From positions 972,057-1,036,056 of the forward strand of contig BCHS01000003.1 of NCBI GenBank assembly GCA_039545275.1: a stretch of DNA of 64,000 bases, given 5' to 3'. Every line of letters begins with the position of its first letter. Positions within the stretch are counted from its first letter, which is position 1. This DNA is from Pseudomicrostroma phylloplanum. Lineage: Eukaryota > Basidiomycota > Exobasidiomycetes > Microstromatales. The notes under the pieces are model-generated. The model did not search any database, was not told the DNA's origin, and saw only the letters and a program-made list of their open reading frames with translations. A program made the translations under genes and the position numbers. Shown here in pieces: positions 1 to 12,390 of this stretch.

Positions 1-109
1 AGAGGAAGAGTGCTGGTGCAGGCCAATGTTGGGCAGGTAGCAATCGTTCCATACTGACAACGGTGGAAAGCAGACCATGTTTCAAAGTGTGTCCCCGACG
101 TTCATTCCT

Positions 110-2273
110 CTATCTGCGCGTCACCTCGAGGACATCATCCGAGTTGAGTACATCCATCTGCGCCGCCCTATAGTTGTCGGTGATGATGCTCGTTTTGCCA
201 TTGGGTCCATAGCTCATCATCTGCACCCCGTCTAGATCGTATTGCGGCCAAGCGGGCAAGCCAGCCTCGGCCGCTGGGTCGAGATTGGTGGCGAAGCTGA
301 TCCATTGGCGGGACATGACCGATTGGAAGGGCGAGGGGTGTTTGTGATCGGCTGCTTCGCTGTACAAGGCATCAAGGTCATCGGAATGGGCGACGCCAAG
401 GAAGGCAGACTCCTGGTAGGAGGGTAAGCTGTATTGCCACGTCCATGCAGCGGGCGTGTTGCCCGTCGAGAGGCCTTGCCGAAGAAGATTACGACGGTTG
501 GACTGGAACCTGATATCGCCATACAGAGCCGCGGCGCGCTTAAATTGATTCGTTTTGCCAAAGTATCGACTATTGTCGCCTCCCGTGCGTGGTGTAAAGG
601 GACTGCCAACCTGCGGCGTGTCAGGGTAGGCATCCAGCAGAGAATCCATGACATTGTCCTGCAGGGTGTCCGTACCGTCGGCAAAGTAGACGGCTCTGAG
701 CCAGTCCTCCAAGTCCGACGTGTTGTCAAAGCTCCTCGGGGCAAAGATTGTTCCTTCGTCCTCTACGTCTCCGATCATGATCGGCACAGAGGCAAAGGCG
801 CCTGCACTGAGCGTCTGGCTCGGTGGACGAGCGAGGAAGCCTCCTCGTCTCGCGCCGCCGTCAAAGGTGGGCAAAAAGGGGTAGTTGCCCAGGGCATAGG
901 AGCCCGGGCTGCCATTGACGTTGTTGCGGTTACTTGCAGAAGTGCGGAGGACAGTCCAGTCCGCCCCTCGAATACAATTCAAGCGAGCCTGGGCAGTCTG
1001 GAAGGAATTCCCACGGCACCCGGCATCGCTGAGGGTCACATTCCAGACGTCGTCTTGGTGAGCAGGTTCAGGGATCGCAGGCCCGGAGGGCGCACCACTC
1101 ATCATGATAGCACCTCGGAACAGAGGTCGAGGTGGATTGGCTGCGTCTTGTGTATCGCTACCCAGAGCCTGCCCTTGATGTCCCAGTAATTGGGCACTGA
1201 CACCAAAGGACCCTGCCGATTGACCCCAGATGGTCACCTGCTTGGGGTCACCACCGAAAGCGCCAATGTTGGTATACGTCCAATTGACGGCCATCTTCAT
1301 GTCCTGGTAACCCAAGTTGATGCCAACTGGCTCACTTGGCAGATCCTGCGTTGTGCACCCAGAACTGTTTGTTGTACAGCCCGACGGGTTCAATCCAGCA
1401 AGAGTGGCCAGGTCGGAGCTCGAGGAGAAGCCGAAGAGATTGAGTCGATAATTGATAGTGGCGACTATCACCGGCTGACCATAGCGTAGACCAGACTTGA
1501 TGATGGGCGTAGGGTCGTACTGAGAGCCACCTCCATTCTGGAAGCCGCCACCGTGGATAAAGAGCAGTACAGGCAAAGGCGTGGAACTCGAGGCATTGTA
1601 GGGTTTGTATACGTTGATATAAAGGCAGTCCTCGGACTGCTCGCCGATGTCGCCCGACTGAGGGCATAACGGGCCTGTGCTGTTAGTAACAACGGTCGCG
1701 CCGTTGTCTCTGCGTGACACAGGAGTGGAGAGCTCACTCCACCGCTTCTGCATCGCCTGCACCGACCTCTTGATCTGCCGATGCGAGGCATGGAAAGTCT
1801 TTTGCGCAAAGCGAGCAGTCTGCTTAAGATGATGTAAAGGATTGAGAAGAGTCGCGGCACCGTTCTCGGCATGTCCACCGGAGGAGGAGGTGGTGGGAGC
1901 CGCCGGGGTATTTTGAGTGGCTAGATCGATAAATTGCGGTGGGGCAAAGCGGTAGCGCCCGACCGGTGCCTTGGCATAGCGGACGCCTGTTCACATAGAA
2001 AAGAGAGGGAGAAGATGGCATTTGAGTCAGCGTTGAGCATGGGGTGGAAGGCACAAGCCCGTCCTGTGCCACGTCAGACTCACCTTCCCAATAGGATAGG
2101 TAATTCGCCTCATCAGTCACCCCTTGTAGGGTCGCCCCTGAAGGAAGCGTGGCGAGAGGCGGCGACGCTGTCGAGCTACTATGCTTGGCTTCGACTTCAT
2201 GTGATGATAGCGATAGTGAAAGCCAGAGAGCTAGGCAGGCGGCGAGTAGGCAGCGCCTAATGTGGCCGTGCAT
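110..2273 (-). CDS. Secreted type-B carboxylesterase / lipase family protein
   Basis: Two exons, 2273-2084 and 1986-110, separated by a 97-nt GTGAGT...CAG intron, give about 688 residues. Exon 1 starts at an ATG followed by a hydrophobic signal peptide (roughly residues 1-28), so the enzyme is probably secreted. The splice joins WEG to VRYAKAPVG, the usual N-terminal block of the family. Further family blocks are SEDCLYINVY, an oxyanion-hole HGGGF, and the nucleophile elbow GQSAGS with Ser near 320. The acid is Glu near 474 in DEGTIF and the base is His near 597 in VAHSDD. The family hydrolyses carboxylic esters, and the natural substrate cannot be read from sequence. A low-complexity stretch of roughly 60 residues after the PPQF block makes it longer than the usual 540-600 residues. 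It diverges from the SRP68 gene across about 970 bp. Confidence 0.9.
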
Positions 2274-3242
2274 CTGATGATGGCGGGGCAGCCCGAGCTA
2301 ACGCGACTATCGCAGTGATCACACCAGGACGCTATAGATTATTCAGGAGCGTACGTTCTGATGTACGAGCTTCTCTTTCTAGAGGCAGTGAGATTGTAGG
2401 GCACCGAAAGACGTGGCTGGCGAAGAGGTCTCTACAATCAAAAGGAGCAGGAGCCGGGCGTAGAGAGCTGCAGGTCCTGTATGCTTGCTTCGGGCGTCGG
2501 ACAACGTTGGTCTGTGAGGTACGAAAGGAGAAGCGACACTGATGCAAGCCCGATGCAAAGGTGAAGAGAAGGAGCCGAGGGACTGTCTATGCGCGATTAT
2601 ATACAGGAGACATGGTGAGGGGTCGAAGGCAACGAAGGGGAACAGGCAGACGCAATGCTTCCGAGGGCGGAAGTAGGGCAGCGGGCGGCATCGTTTGCCA
2701 ATTGCCGCCCGCGTCTGCCTACACCCGCCTGGGTGCTGGGCCGCCCTTGCCGCCTCGCCTCGCCTCGACGACTCGCTTTTGCCGCACTGCCGTCGCACTT
2801 TCATGCCTTCCGCCTTGCCTTGACTTGCCTTGACGGTCGTCTCGGGCCCGCTTATACCTCTTCAAGGCTTCGATGCGAGGCTATGCTCTGACACGTTCCC
2901 TGAGCTCAGAGGGCGGTCAGAAGTCCCACCAGCTCCGACTCGCTTCGAAGGGGTGGATTTCATCATCGTCCACCACCCAACTCCGGACGAGGCCGATCTG
3001 GGTCGTAGGTGACCAGCTCTCGGCTGCGACGCACGGAAGATAGATAAGATACAGTCTCACCTTGCCTTCGACGAGCAGCAAGCTAGTCTAGTGTCCATCT
3101 GCAAGGTGCTGTTTCCGTTCCGACCGCGCGCGACTGCTTGTCTGTCCGTCTGCCCGGCCCGCCCACACTGCCTGTCTCGCCGGTACGACCTTCTCATCGG
3201 CGGCTTCATCGTCATTGTCACATTTGTTTCCATTGATACACC
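2274..3242. promoter_or_regulatory. Divergent intergenic region, esterase / SRP68
   Basis: This 969-bp stretch between two divergent start codons holds no convincing coding sequence. A TATATA-like motif lies near 2594-2601, which could serve the esterase on the minus strand but is over 300 bp from its start. I see nothing else specific. Confidence 0.4.
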
Positions 3243-5990
3243 ATGAGGCTGGACACTACCAAGGCATCGGCCGCCCATGAGGACGGCTCAGAGATCACTT
3301 TGAGTCTGCTGAAGCTCGTCAGCGAGGCTCGCAATGAGCATGGCATGAGGCAGCTCGATTATGAGCGCTACCGGTGAGTGGACGCTTGAGCCCAAACGCA
3401 TGGAAGTCGCCTCCCACTGACTCACACAGCTTCGGTGGTCGCCTTCAGCCAATTCTGTGCAAAGAAGGTCCATCGTCTCCGTCAGACGCTTCGACTGACG
3501 CACAAGGATGCCCAGCATACAGTCAAGACGCAAGGCCCAAAGGGAGGACAGACGCAGAAGTCGAAGAGATCAAAGAAGAAGCAGACGGCAGTCACTCAGA
3601 GCGCGGCGGACAAGGCAAAGGGTGGCAACGTCTACACTGAGAAGACCATCAATGTGGCAGAGGTCAAGAATGACAGGTGAGCTGCAAGTGTACTGAAAGG
3701 CTTCGCCTGTGTCTTGTCATTGACCACTGCCCCCTCTCTGCCTCGCAGGCCCGCACAGCTGCTCCTTTTTGAAGCCGAACGAGCGTGGGCGCACTCACAG
3801 GACCTCAAGTCTCAGTCAAACGAAGCAGAGCAGGACCCCGTGCTGCGCAAGTCGGGCCTTGGTCGGGCCCGTAGAGCTGTTGGCTGGGCAGACGAGCTGT
3901 ACAATCTCACAGAATCGCTGGGCTCTCGTGTAGATGCTCACTCCAAGGTGGAGGTGATCAGCTATCGTCTCCTTACCAAGGCCTCCGCCCTCTTTGACAA
4001 GGGAGAATGGGAGTCTTGCCTTGAACACCTCTGTGTCGCTCGGATCCTCCTCACCGCGCTCGCAAAGGGCACCTCAGACAGCCGAAGGGAAGCACTGGCC
4101 AACAGCTTCATCGACGCCGGAGAAGCTCAGATGAGATTCAGCGCCTACCAAATTGGCGAAGAGCAGCAGGACATGGAGATCGTTACCAAGGAGACTGCAA
4201 CGTCTGCCACCTGCCAGCGCATTGTGCCGGGCTTCGATCAGATCGTGCAGCAGCTCCGCGAGAGCCAGCCAAAGGATACTGAAGACAAAGAGGGCGCCGT
4301 TGAGATCGAGTGGAGGGAAAGGAAGATCCCTTTGAGGAATGCCGATCTAGTGGATGCCGTCCTTCGGGTCAGGAGCCAGGAGGCAGCGCTCGGAGATGCA
4401 GTCAAAGCTACAGAGCAGCAGGAAGGCCAAGCTGCTGCTGCTGCCAAGGCTGCAAGAGCCAAGGGCTCTAAGCCTGCCAGAATCTCTCATGCAGAGAGGA
4501 CTGCTCGCAAGAGAGGAGCCGCTGGCAAAGTCGGCGAGACTAGCAAAGCGGGGGCAAGTGGTACTGTTGCTGCGCAGCACGGCGGTCAGTCTACTAGCGA
4601 CCCCTTCGATCATGCTCTGGCTGCCTTGACGGATGGGGAGCTTCTGGCTCGTAGATTGGTGGACGACAATGCTGATGCGCTCTCCAAGAGCCACTCTGCT
4701 CGATACGAACGAGTCGGCGACGATCTCAAGGTCGCTCACGAGTGGCTACAATACCGTCTGCTCAGCTTGCAGATCAGGAGGAGCAACAAGATGGTGGAAG
4801 AGGTGGAGGAGAAGGCCGCAAAGAGGGAGACAAGAAAGCAGGCTGCCTTGAACAAGAAACTCAACGCTACATCTTCCGCCAAGCGATCAGGAGCAAGCGG
4901 TAGCAGGAAGAAGAAGGCTGCCGCTGAAGCTGCAGTCAAAGAGCCCAAGAAGCCTCAGCCGGGCTCTCGAGCCAAAGCAGCCCGCTCTACACCTTCGAGT
5001 CACCATCGTCGTCCTGCACGAAGTGGTACAAGGCGCTCGCATGCCCAGCGTCAGGCTGCCCGTACCAGCCGAGCTCGCCAAGTGGCCGAAGGACAATCGC
5101 TCCGTCGCTCCGCTCGTGCCATCCCTGCTCTAGCCAAGCTGTTGGACAACTCCGAGTCGAACCTCCTCTCCATTGCGGCCCTTTCGGTCATCGAGTCCGA
5201 CCCGGACGCCTCCACCATCATCGACGGCAAGTCCGCCTGGTACCGATCCGAGCTCCTGTACCATCTTGCGCGAGCCTACTCGCTCGCCGGCGAGAAGGGC
5301 GAGGCCTGTCTCCTCCTCCGACGAGCCGCACTCAGCGTGCGTCAGGCTCGACAGTCATTGGATCTCGTCGACGATGCAGCCGTCGTGGAGGAGATGGACG
5401 CCGATGTCCCACCCGCCCTCAATGAAGCCCTCTTCACAAAGTCAGACCGCGCAATCCAGGTCTCGCTGCGCAAAATCCAGAGGGAGATGCGACAGCTCGA
5501 TCAAGGCAGCGCTAAGGCAGGAGCAGGAGCAGGCCCCTCGTCTTCCCTCTCTTCGACCAAGGCAGGACAGCAGCTCCGTCTCCTCGCAAACAAGCACGTC
5601 GACTTTGACCCAGAGGACATCGCCGAGGCCTCCCGCCCCGACGAAGGAGGAGACGAGCTGGAAGACGAAGAAGAAGAACCAGCAGCTGAAGAGGTGGAGA
5701 CTCTCGCTCAGCAGCCCAAGTCTAGCCAGGCCAAGCCGGCACGTACTGCTGAAGAGGCTCTTGCTGCCGTGACAGGGGACGACGAGGACGAGGCGGAGCA
5801 CTTTGAAGAGGCACCCGCCGGTGGCGCTGCAGAGGAGGAGGAGGAGGAGGAAGGAAGCGAGGAGGGAGAGTTTGCTGCTGCGGAGGAAGAGGAGGAAGAG
5901 GAGACGGATAGTGAAGAGGAGGAGGAGGAGGCAGCAGAACAGCAGAAGAAGCCGGCCGGATGGCTCGGAGGGTGGTTCGGACGCAAGTAG
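3243..5990 (+). CDS. SRP68: Signal recognition particle subunit SRP68
   Basis: Three exons (3243-3373, 3449-3676, 3749-5990) encode about 866 residues. The splices restore the conserved N-terminal RNA-binding block: ARNEHGMRQLDYERYR joins QFCAKKVHRLRQTL, and later AERAWAHSQDL follows. These are hallmarks of SRP68, which binds SRP RNA and SRP72 and helps target nascent secretory proteins to the ER. The protein exceeds the roughly 600-630 residues of animal SRP68. The extra length is Ala/Lys/Arg-rich linkers around residues 360-560 and a Glu-rich tail from about residue 760. It ends in a Trp-containing patch (WLGGWFGRK). The introns are 75 and 72 nt with GTGAGT/GTGAGC donors. Its 3' end converges on the next gene with 261 bp between them. 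Confidence 0.92.
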
Positions 5991-6251
5991 GCTGGCGCGG
6001 GCTGGTCACACAACAAGGGAGACCAACGCTGATGTCCGGGTCAATGAAGAAAGAATGAAAGTGATTGGTATTGAACGACAGTTGGCGGATGTGACAAAGA
6101 GTGGTATATGGGAAGCGTCTGGGTCTCAACCGGACTCATGACGAGGAAGGGTATTTGAAAGGGTCTGAATGGGCTATGAAGTGAACAAGCTCAGTGAATG
6201 CAAGGTGCCAGCTTCCAACCTCGTCCTCGACTGCGACTACAGGCAGCCGCC

Positions 6252-9200
6252 TCACTCCCACCAGCCATCCTCGCGCTTGACGACGACTTCCTCAAACTCG
6301 CTCATGGTGAGCTGACTGCGCACCGAGCTGGCAGCCGGCATAAAGTCCCGCACAGACATCGTGTAGGACTGAGGTCCATTGGCGAAGGTCCTGATTTGCT
6401 CGCTGCGACTTCTGCTCAAGAGATTTGAAGTTGTGCCACTGCCAGTAATACTGCCGGTGAGACTGCCGGTGCTGTTACCAGGTCCGCTAGACTCTCGAGC
6501 GCGGTCTTGCTTGCCTGCCTGTTTGGAACTTTGCTGGCTGGGCGGGGATAGAGTCGCCCAGACTGAGGCGGATACGCCGCTCTTTTCGGACTTGATCATG
6601 CTCCATGATCCCTGCTCTGCAGCGTTGCTGTCGTCGCCGGCTGAGCGATCGATGGTATGGTCTGATGTCGTCTGTCTACTCCTGAGCTGCTTGGGGGGAA
6701 CACCGAGCTCCTCTTGCACATTGTCTCTCTCTGAGTCCGTTTGTATAGCCACAGAGATCAGTGCAATGCACTGACTTTCCTTCTCGTTCAGCTGCTCCTT
6801 CAATGATGCGATTTCGGCTTGACTGTCTGCTAGCTCGCGTTGGCATGCACTTAAATCCGCTCGATCGACGAGGTTCTCCTTCATTGCGGTAAGCTCTTCC
6901 TCTAAGGTCAGGAAGTGTTCGTGGTATTTTGAGATCTCGCCACGAAGCTGGTCCTTCATGGCCTCAGAAGACTTCAAGCGCTCCTCGGTCGTCTCGTGCT
7001 CGGTAAGGCGCTGCTCCAGCTCGTAAATACGTGCTCGAGCATCTGCCAATCCTTGAGACTGATTGTCAGAGTCAGCTTTGCTCTTGGCAAATTCGGCAAG
7101 CTTCTGCTGAGCCTCGGCGGCCTTTTGCTTCTGCGTAGCAGTAAGAGTTTGCAGATTGCCTATCTTTGCGTCTTGATCGGCGATACGCTTATTGAGAGAT
7201 GCGATCTCGCCTTCGTATCGAGCACAACGGTCCAGGGCATCTCGGGCGCTCACTTTGGTGGCCTCTGACGAGGCGCCAGAGGCCGCTAGGTAGTCTCGCA
7301 CAGCTTCGCGAGAATCGTCTGCATCTTTCTGTGCAGCCTCTAGTCGAGACAGAAGGTCTTCTTGCGTCCGGGCAGACAGTTCTCTCTCCCTTGCTTGCTC
7401 TTCTCGTAGATGACTGACTTCATCTGACCAGCGAGCGAGAACGCTCTGCAGGGCCTCCTCCTCGTCAGTGTCCTTCGCACGACCCTCCTCAAGCCTCTCC
7501 AAGTTCACCAGAGTTTCAGTGTCTGCGACTACCGCTTGAGCGTCTCGATGGTCATCAGATGCGCGCATTGTCCCCAATGTCTTTATGTGACCATCGATAT
7601 CTCGAAGCGCAGTTTCCAGCCGGCAGCTTTGCTCGCATAAGGCTGTGCAGGTACCAGCGATGGCAGCCAATGCATCTCGCATCACGCCCGTATTGGTCTT
7701 GTGCTCGTCGCCCTGTCGTCCGATTGCTTGCAGGATGCCTTCGTGCGGAGCAGACAATTTGTCCGAGATCATTTCAAGGGAGGTCAAAAGCTCGCTCAAC
7801 ACCACAGCATGCTGATCATCGGATTTTGAGGCCTCTGTGAGCTTGGCGTTGATGATGGCAGGGATCTCGCCAAGCTGCCGTTGGAAGTCGCTCTGGTGCC
7901 TTACCATCTGGTTTGCAACGGACAGCAGGACCTCTTGGCCCGACAAGAGGGGATCAAACAGGCTAGTGACGGGCTTCAGGGCGGCCATCTGACCTGCTGC
8001 GTGCTTGTCGAGGCGGTTCACGACTGAGTCCAAGAGGTCGTTCTGGGTACGGCCTCGGTCAACTGACGCCATGATGGGTTGGAGCCGCTCAAAAACGGCG
8101 TCTACAAGCGAAGTCGGCTCCATGACACTCGCCGAAGACGCACGAGCCTCTCGAGCATCGGAGATGATTGGAGCGAGTAGCTCCGTCACTCTGGCAGCAA
8201 TGAGATCAGCGTCTTGGCCTGAGGGGGACATGACTCCACTGTCTTGAGGCCGGTTGACCATTGTCTCGAGGTGAGGGAGTATACCGTTGATGAGCGCTAC
8301 CTGGATGTGTTCCGAGAAGTGATCCCGAATCTCGTCCCAGCGCTTCAGGCGGGAAGCTAGCGATTCGAGGACGGTCGCAGCCAAGTCTTGTCTCTCACCC
8401 TCAACCAGAACGAGGGCAGCGAGCAGACGTTCATCCATCAAGTTGCTGATCTTGCTTACTTGGTCTTCTAGTAGTGACTGCCTCAGGTCTTCCAGCAAGG
8501 AATGGGTGCGTTTTTCGCAGGCTTCGGCTATTTTGTGCACCAGGTTTGACTCGTCGCCGGCTGGGGCGATCGAAGCTTGTCCAACGAGAGACGAAAAGCG
8601 AGAGACGGCACCATTGAGGGAAGTAGCGATATTCTTCTTTAGGTCTTGCATCTGCGCTTCAATAGCATCCGTGAGGTAGTCAAAGTATACATCCGAAGGC
8701 TCGTCAGCCGTCTCAGCTTTGCGAGCTGACGATTTGGTACTACCGGCAGTCTTTTCTCCAGGCGCCTGCTGGAGGGCGAGATCTCGCAACTGCTGCGCAA
8801 GTTTACCCTCGAGATGAACGCTGTGGTTCGCAAGCGAGCGATCCACTTTGCTCGACAATCCGTCGATCAGCAGCTGGCGGTCCTGAGCGCTCAGTGTGGT
8901 CTGCAAGCGCAGTTGAGCTTGATCCCGACCGCCTTCTCCTTCGACACGAGTGCTTGCGGTCGGAGCGGTGTCTTGAAGAGGCACGTCTTGGACTTGGAGC
9001 TTGCTTCCTGAACCCTCGCCTGGTATGGGACCTCCCCTCGCATGGCCACTCGCATGATCAGCCACGCCAGAGTTGACTTCGGATGGCTTGCGAATAGGGA
9101 TGGCTTTGTTCACCCACGATGTGAAGGTGAATGGTCCGGTAGGGACGGGTACATGATGCCACTGCTTCAATTGTGCTGGGTGAACAGGCGGCGCAGCAAG

Positions 9201-12200
9201 CGGAGCTGGTCTCAATGAAGGATGCCCCGTGAACGTGAGATGCGGAGGGACGAAACGGTCAGGCTGAGGAGGTGGCTGGGCCCAAGTCGGCAGAAAGGGG
9301 GGCGCCGAAGGTCGTAGTGAAGGTACGTTGCCCGAGGGCAGCCCGAGGTCATTTGTGTTGCGACGGTGCCCGATCTGTCTGGGAGAAGGTTCAGGCGATC
9401 TTCGCCCGCTATTGCCAGCGGACGCAGCTCTCTCTGGGCTGCCAGACTTTGGAGTTCCCGAAGGTCGGGTACGTTTCTCTCGACCTTGCTGCGCCCGTGC
9501 CTCTGTATCGCTCGGGGAGTCGCTGATGCCACTCTGTGACCACTCCATGGGCAGTCTTGGAGCGTTCGCAGGCGGCACAAATGTAAAGGCAGTCGCGGGT
9601 ATCTGGTCAATGGGTCCATGACCCACGCTGTGTAAAGGCGAACTAGCCTCCTCTTGGGCAAGCTCATAGTCCATTGTACCTCTTCCATCAGGGACGTCAT
9701 GGAAAGCAGAGCATCCGAAGCTTGATGTGCTTATGCTCGGCAGTCTCAAAACACTCGAGAGAGTAGTCACAGCAGCTCCACTGCTGTCGATCTTGCCCTC
9801 TTCCGTTCCTCGCTCGTATCTACGAACTCTACCGCCTCCCTCGCTGCTCTTGAGATGCTCTTGCGCAGTCTCACGTGAACGAGAGTGGCTCGTCCAGCTA
9901 TGCGTATCGTCTTCCCGAAGAGGTGGCAAAGGTACCTCTTCGTCAGACGGGTTGCTCATATAATCTTGCCATGAACGGCTGCATCGCGTCTCGCGGTCAG
10001 GCAAGACTGCACTGCTAGCAAAGGTATCAGTGGTATCAGCTCTTGGTCTGCCGCCCCCTGCAAGAGCATCTTCTTGCGATGCTTGATGGCTCTCTCCGAA
10101 CGCGATGGCTCGGTCTCCGCTGCCGCGAGACTGCTTCTTGTTCTGGCTCCCCGGATACCTTGCTCCGTCGTCATCGTCTAAATCACTCTGCTCCGACGCA
10201 TCTGCGTCTTGCGAAGCATGTGTGCGCAAATCATCTTCTATCTCCTCTCTTTTTGAGCTGCCTGTGAGGTTTCTTTCACTCAGTGGCAGCGCCGGTTCCT
10301 CCAACAAGGTCTCCAGCTCGTAGCCGAAACCGGGTCCGAGCTCTTTCCAGGACAGCTTAGCCAGTGCACGAGTGTTATCGGGAGAGCTGACTGAGCGCGT
10401 GTGGCTAATGCCTGCTTCCTGGGTTGCCAACAGGTCCTCATCTCCTCGGTCCAAAGGAGAAGGCAAGCCGAGCGCCATGAGGGCATCAGATGCGAACGGA
10501 TTGCCGGCATTAGGCATGCTGAGAGAGACTTGGCTAAGATGAATAGGCCTAGTGGGAGGCGCGTATGAACGATCACGCAAGATGTTCGGCGGGGCAGACT
10601 TTGGAATAGAGCTAGTGTCGACTTGATGCTGAAGCGGGCTGCGAGTAATCTCTTGATGGAACACATTCACATGCGCCGGCGCTGAGATGCCATTGCTGCT
10701 CTGAGACATCGTCAGTGGAGCATTTTCTACGGCAAGACAAGAGTCAGGTGATCCCGGCTCAAGCTCGGCAACGAGCCCTTTCGAGGTGTCTGGATCGTCA
10801 CGAGGTACGTGATGATCGATGGATTCTTTGGTATTTGGTGCTCCTCCTTCAGTGTGCCGCTGAGGTGGTGGATTCGCCTCAAGGTCATCACTGGTAGCCG
10901 TTTGTTGCGCGGCCATCCAAGCTGCAGATGCCTCCTGGGTGCTGGCAGGCATGGCTTCAGTCTCCTGGGTGGAGCTGCCAACCTCATTCTCCTGCTCTGG
11001 AGACTTTGTCTCAGTCGCCAGCTCAATAAGACGATCCTCTTTACCCACCTCAATGTAAGCATCCCACGAGTTGGGCGAGGGCACTTGCACCCGAAGACTA
11101 CGTGGTGACGTGTGATCCTCATCGAGGTATGGGGATAACGTTCGAAGCTGCTCATCTGTCAGGACAGCATCGAAGACAATGTCCCGCCATGCCCCTGGCT
11201 GGCGCCATGGCCACTTGCTCCTGATCTGTGCTTTGAGGGCTGCGGGCGAGAGCGTCTTCCTAGCGGTGATGCCGTCACCGTTGATATCTGCAGTACATTC
11301 TGTCTCTTCTTTGATTTCTCCCAATCTCTGTGGATCGGTGTCTGTATCATTGGTTTCGTCCGGCAATCGGACGACCAAAGTTCGAGCACTGACACTTTTG
11401 ACTTGTGGTGCGGCAGAGAACGCAGCAGATCCTATGCTGATCGAGGGTGTATGATTATGTCCCGTAGTCACGAGAGGGCTGTATACAATACTCGGTCGCG
11501 GTTTGAAGGTCCTTTTCCCTGACGTGCTGGGCCAAGAGAAGGGGCCGGACTGTATCCCAGAGAGCGGCCACTGTAGCGGTCCGCTGGGACTCACACTTGG
11601 CCCAGTGAGGGAAGGCGTAGAAGGCTGTGAGACCCGTGGTAACGCACTCGCAGAGAAGGCGTCACCTGCGCTGGGCGAGACGTTGCCGCTCGCGAATGGC
11701 GAGGCGATGGCTTGCTGATGGAAGGAAGGTTGTAGAGTATTGTGAGTGGCTTGAGCCTCGTGCACGTAGCTTTGTTGAGCTAAGTCTGCGGAGGGGTAGA
11801 AAGCTGGAGCGATGGAAAGTCGCGGCAAGTCGCCATGCGTGCGTACACCGAGCTGCAATTGCAGTCCTGGCTGTAGATGTCCGGACCCTCGAGTTCCATC
11901 TAGTGTGTTCACATTAGGCAAGACAGACTGAGGTGATAGCAGAAGTATGATGTGGAAGCGTGTCAGTGGTCGGGGCCGCCTGAGACAGATTTGCACTGTC
12001 TCACATTCCTCACGTGTTCGTGGGGCGTACGTACGGATCCTGCTAGCTGATGATCCTTTCCTGGTGTCGCTGGCTGTGAGCTATGGCTGCTCAGCGTCTG
12101 ACCGAGTGCTTCGGGCGAGGTGCCACCTCGAGGGACGCATGTGCTTGGCAAGGATGGCTGGAAGGCCGGTGCCAAAGCTCGGAGAGTACGTTTGCCGGTG

Positions 12201-12390
12201 TCTTCGTTCACAATCGGCTTGTCGTTAGGATTGATGATTGTGATTGGGCGAGAAGTAGGCGGTGCGAAGAAGGGTATGTCCCGGAGAGGCTATAGAGAGG
12301 CGAGCGGCCCACCGACCAGCAGTCAGCAATCAATCAACAGTCGGACTCTGCGTGTCTTCACCACTAGGGTCGACGACTCACCGCTGCCAT
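6252..12390 (-). CDS. Very large Ser/Pro-rich protein with C-terminal coiled coil, unknown function
   Basis: I do not recognise a family. The main exon is 11927-6252. Upstream an exon at 12289-12014 (or ending 12035) keeps one frame, and a 9-nt first exon (12390-12382, ATG GCA GCG) sits directly before a GTGAGT donor. The splice gives MAAPLRDIPFFAPPTSRPI. Total length is about 1,980-1,986 residues. The first 1,100 residues are mostly disordered and rich in Ser, Pro, Gln and acidic patches. Roughly residues 1,150-1,500 look helical, and about 1,570-1,810 form a long heptad-like coiled coil with many Glu, Lys, Gln and Leu. The last residues are EEVVVKREDGWWE. The exon 2 donor is ambiguous because GTACGT and GTGAGG are both in phase. 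A scaffold or tether role would be a guess. Confidence 0.75.
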
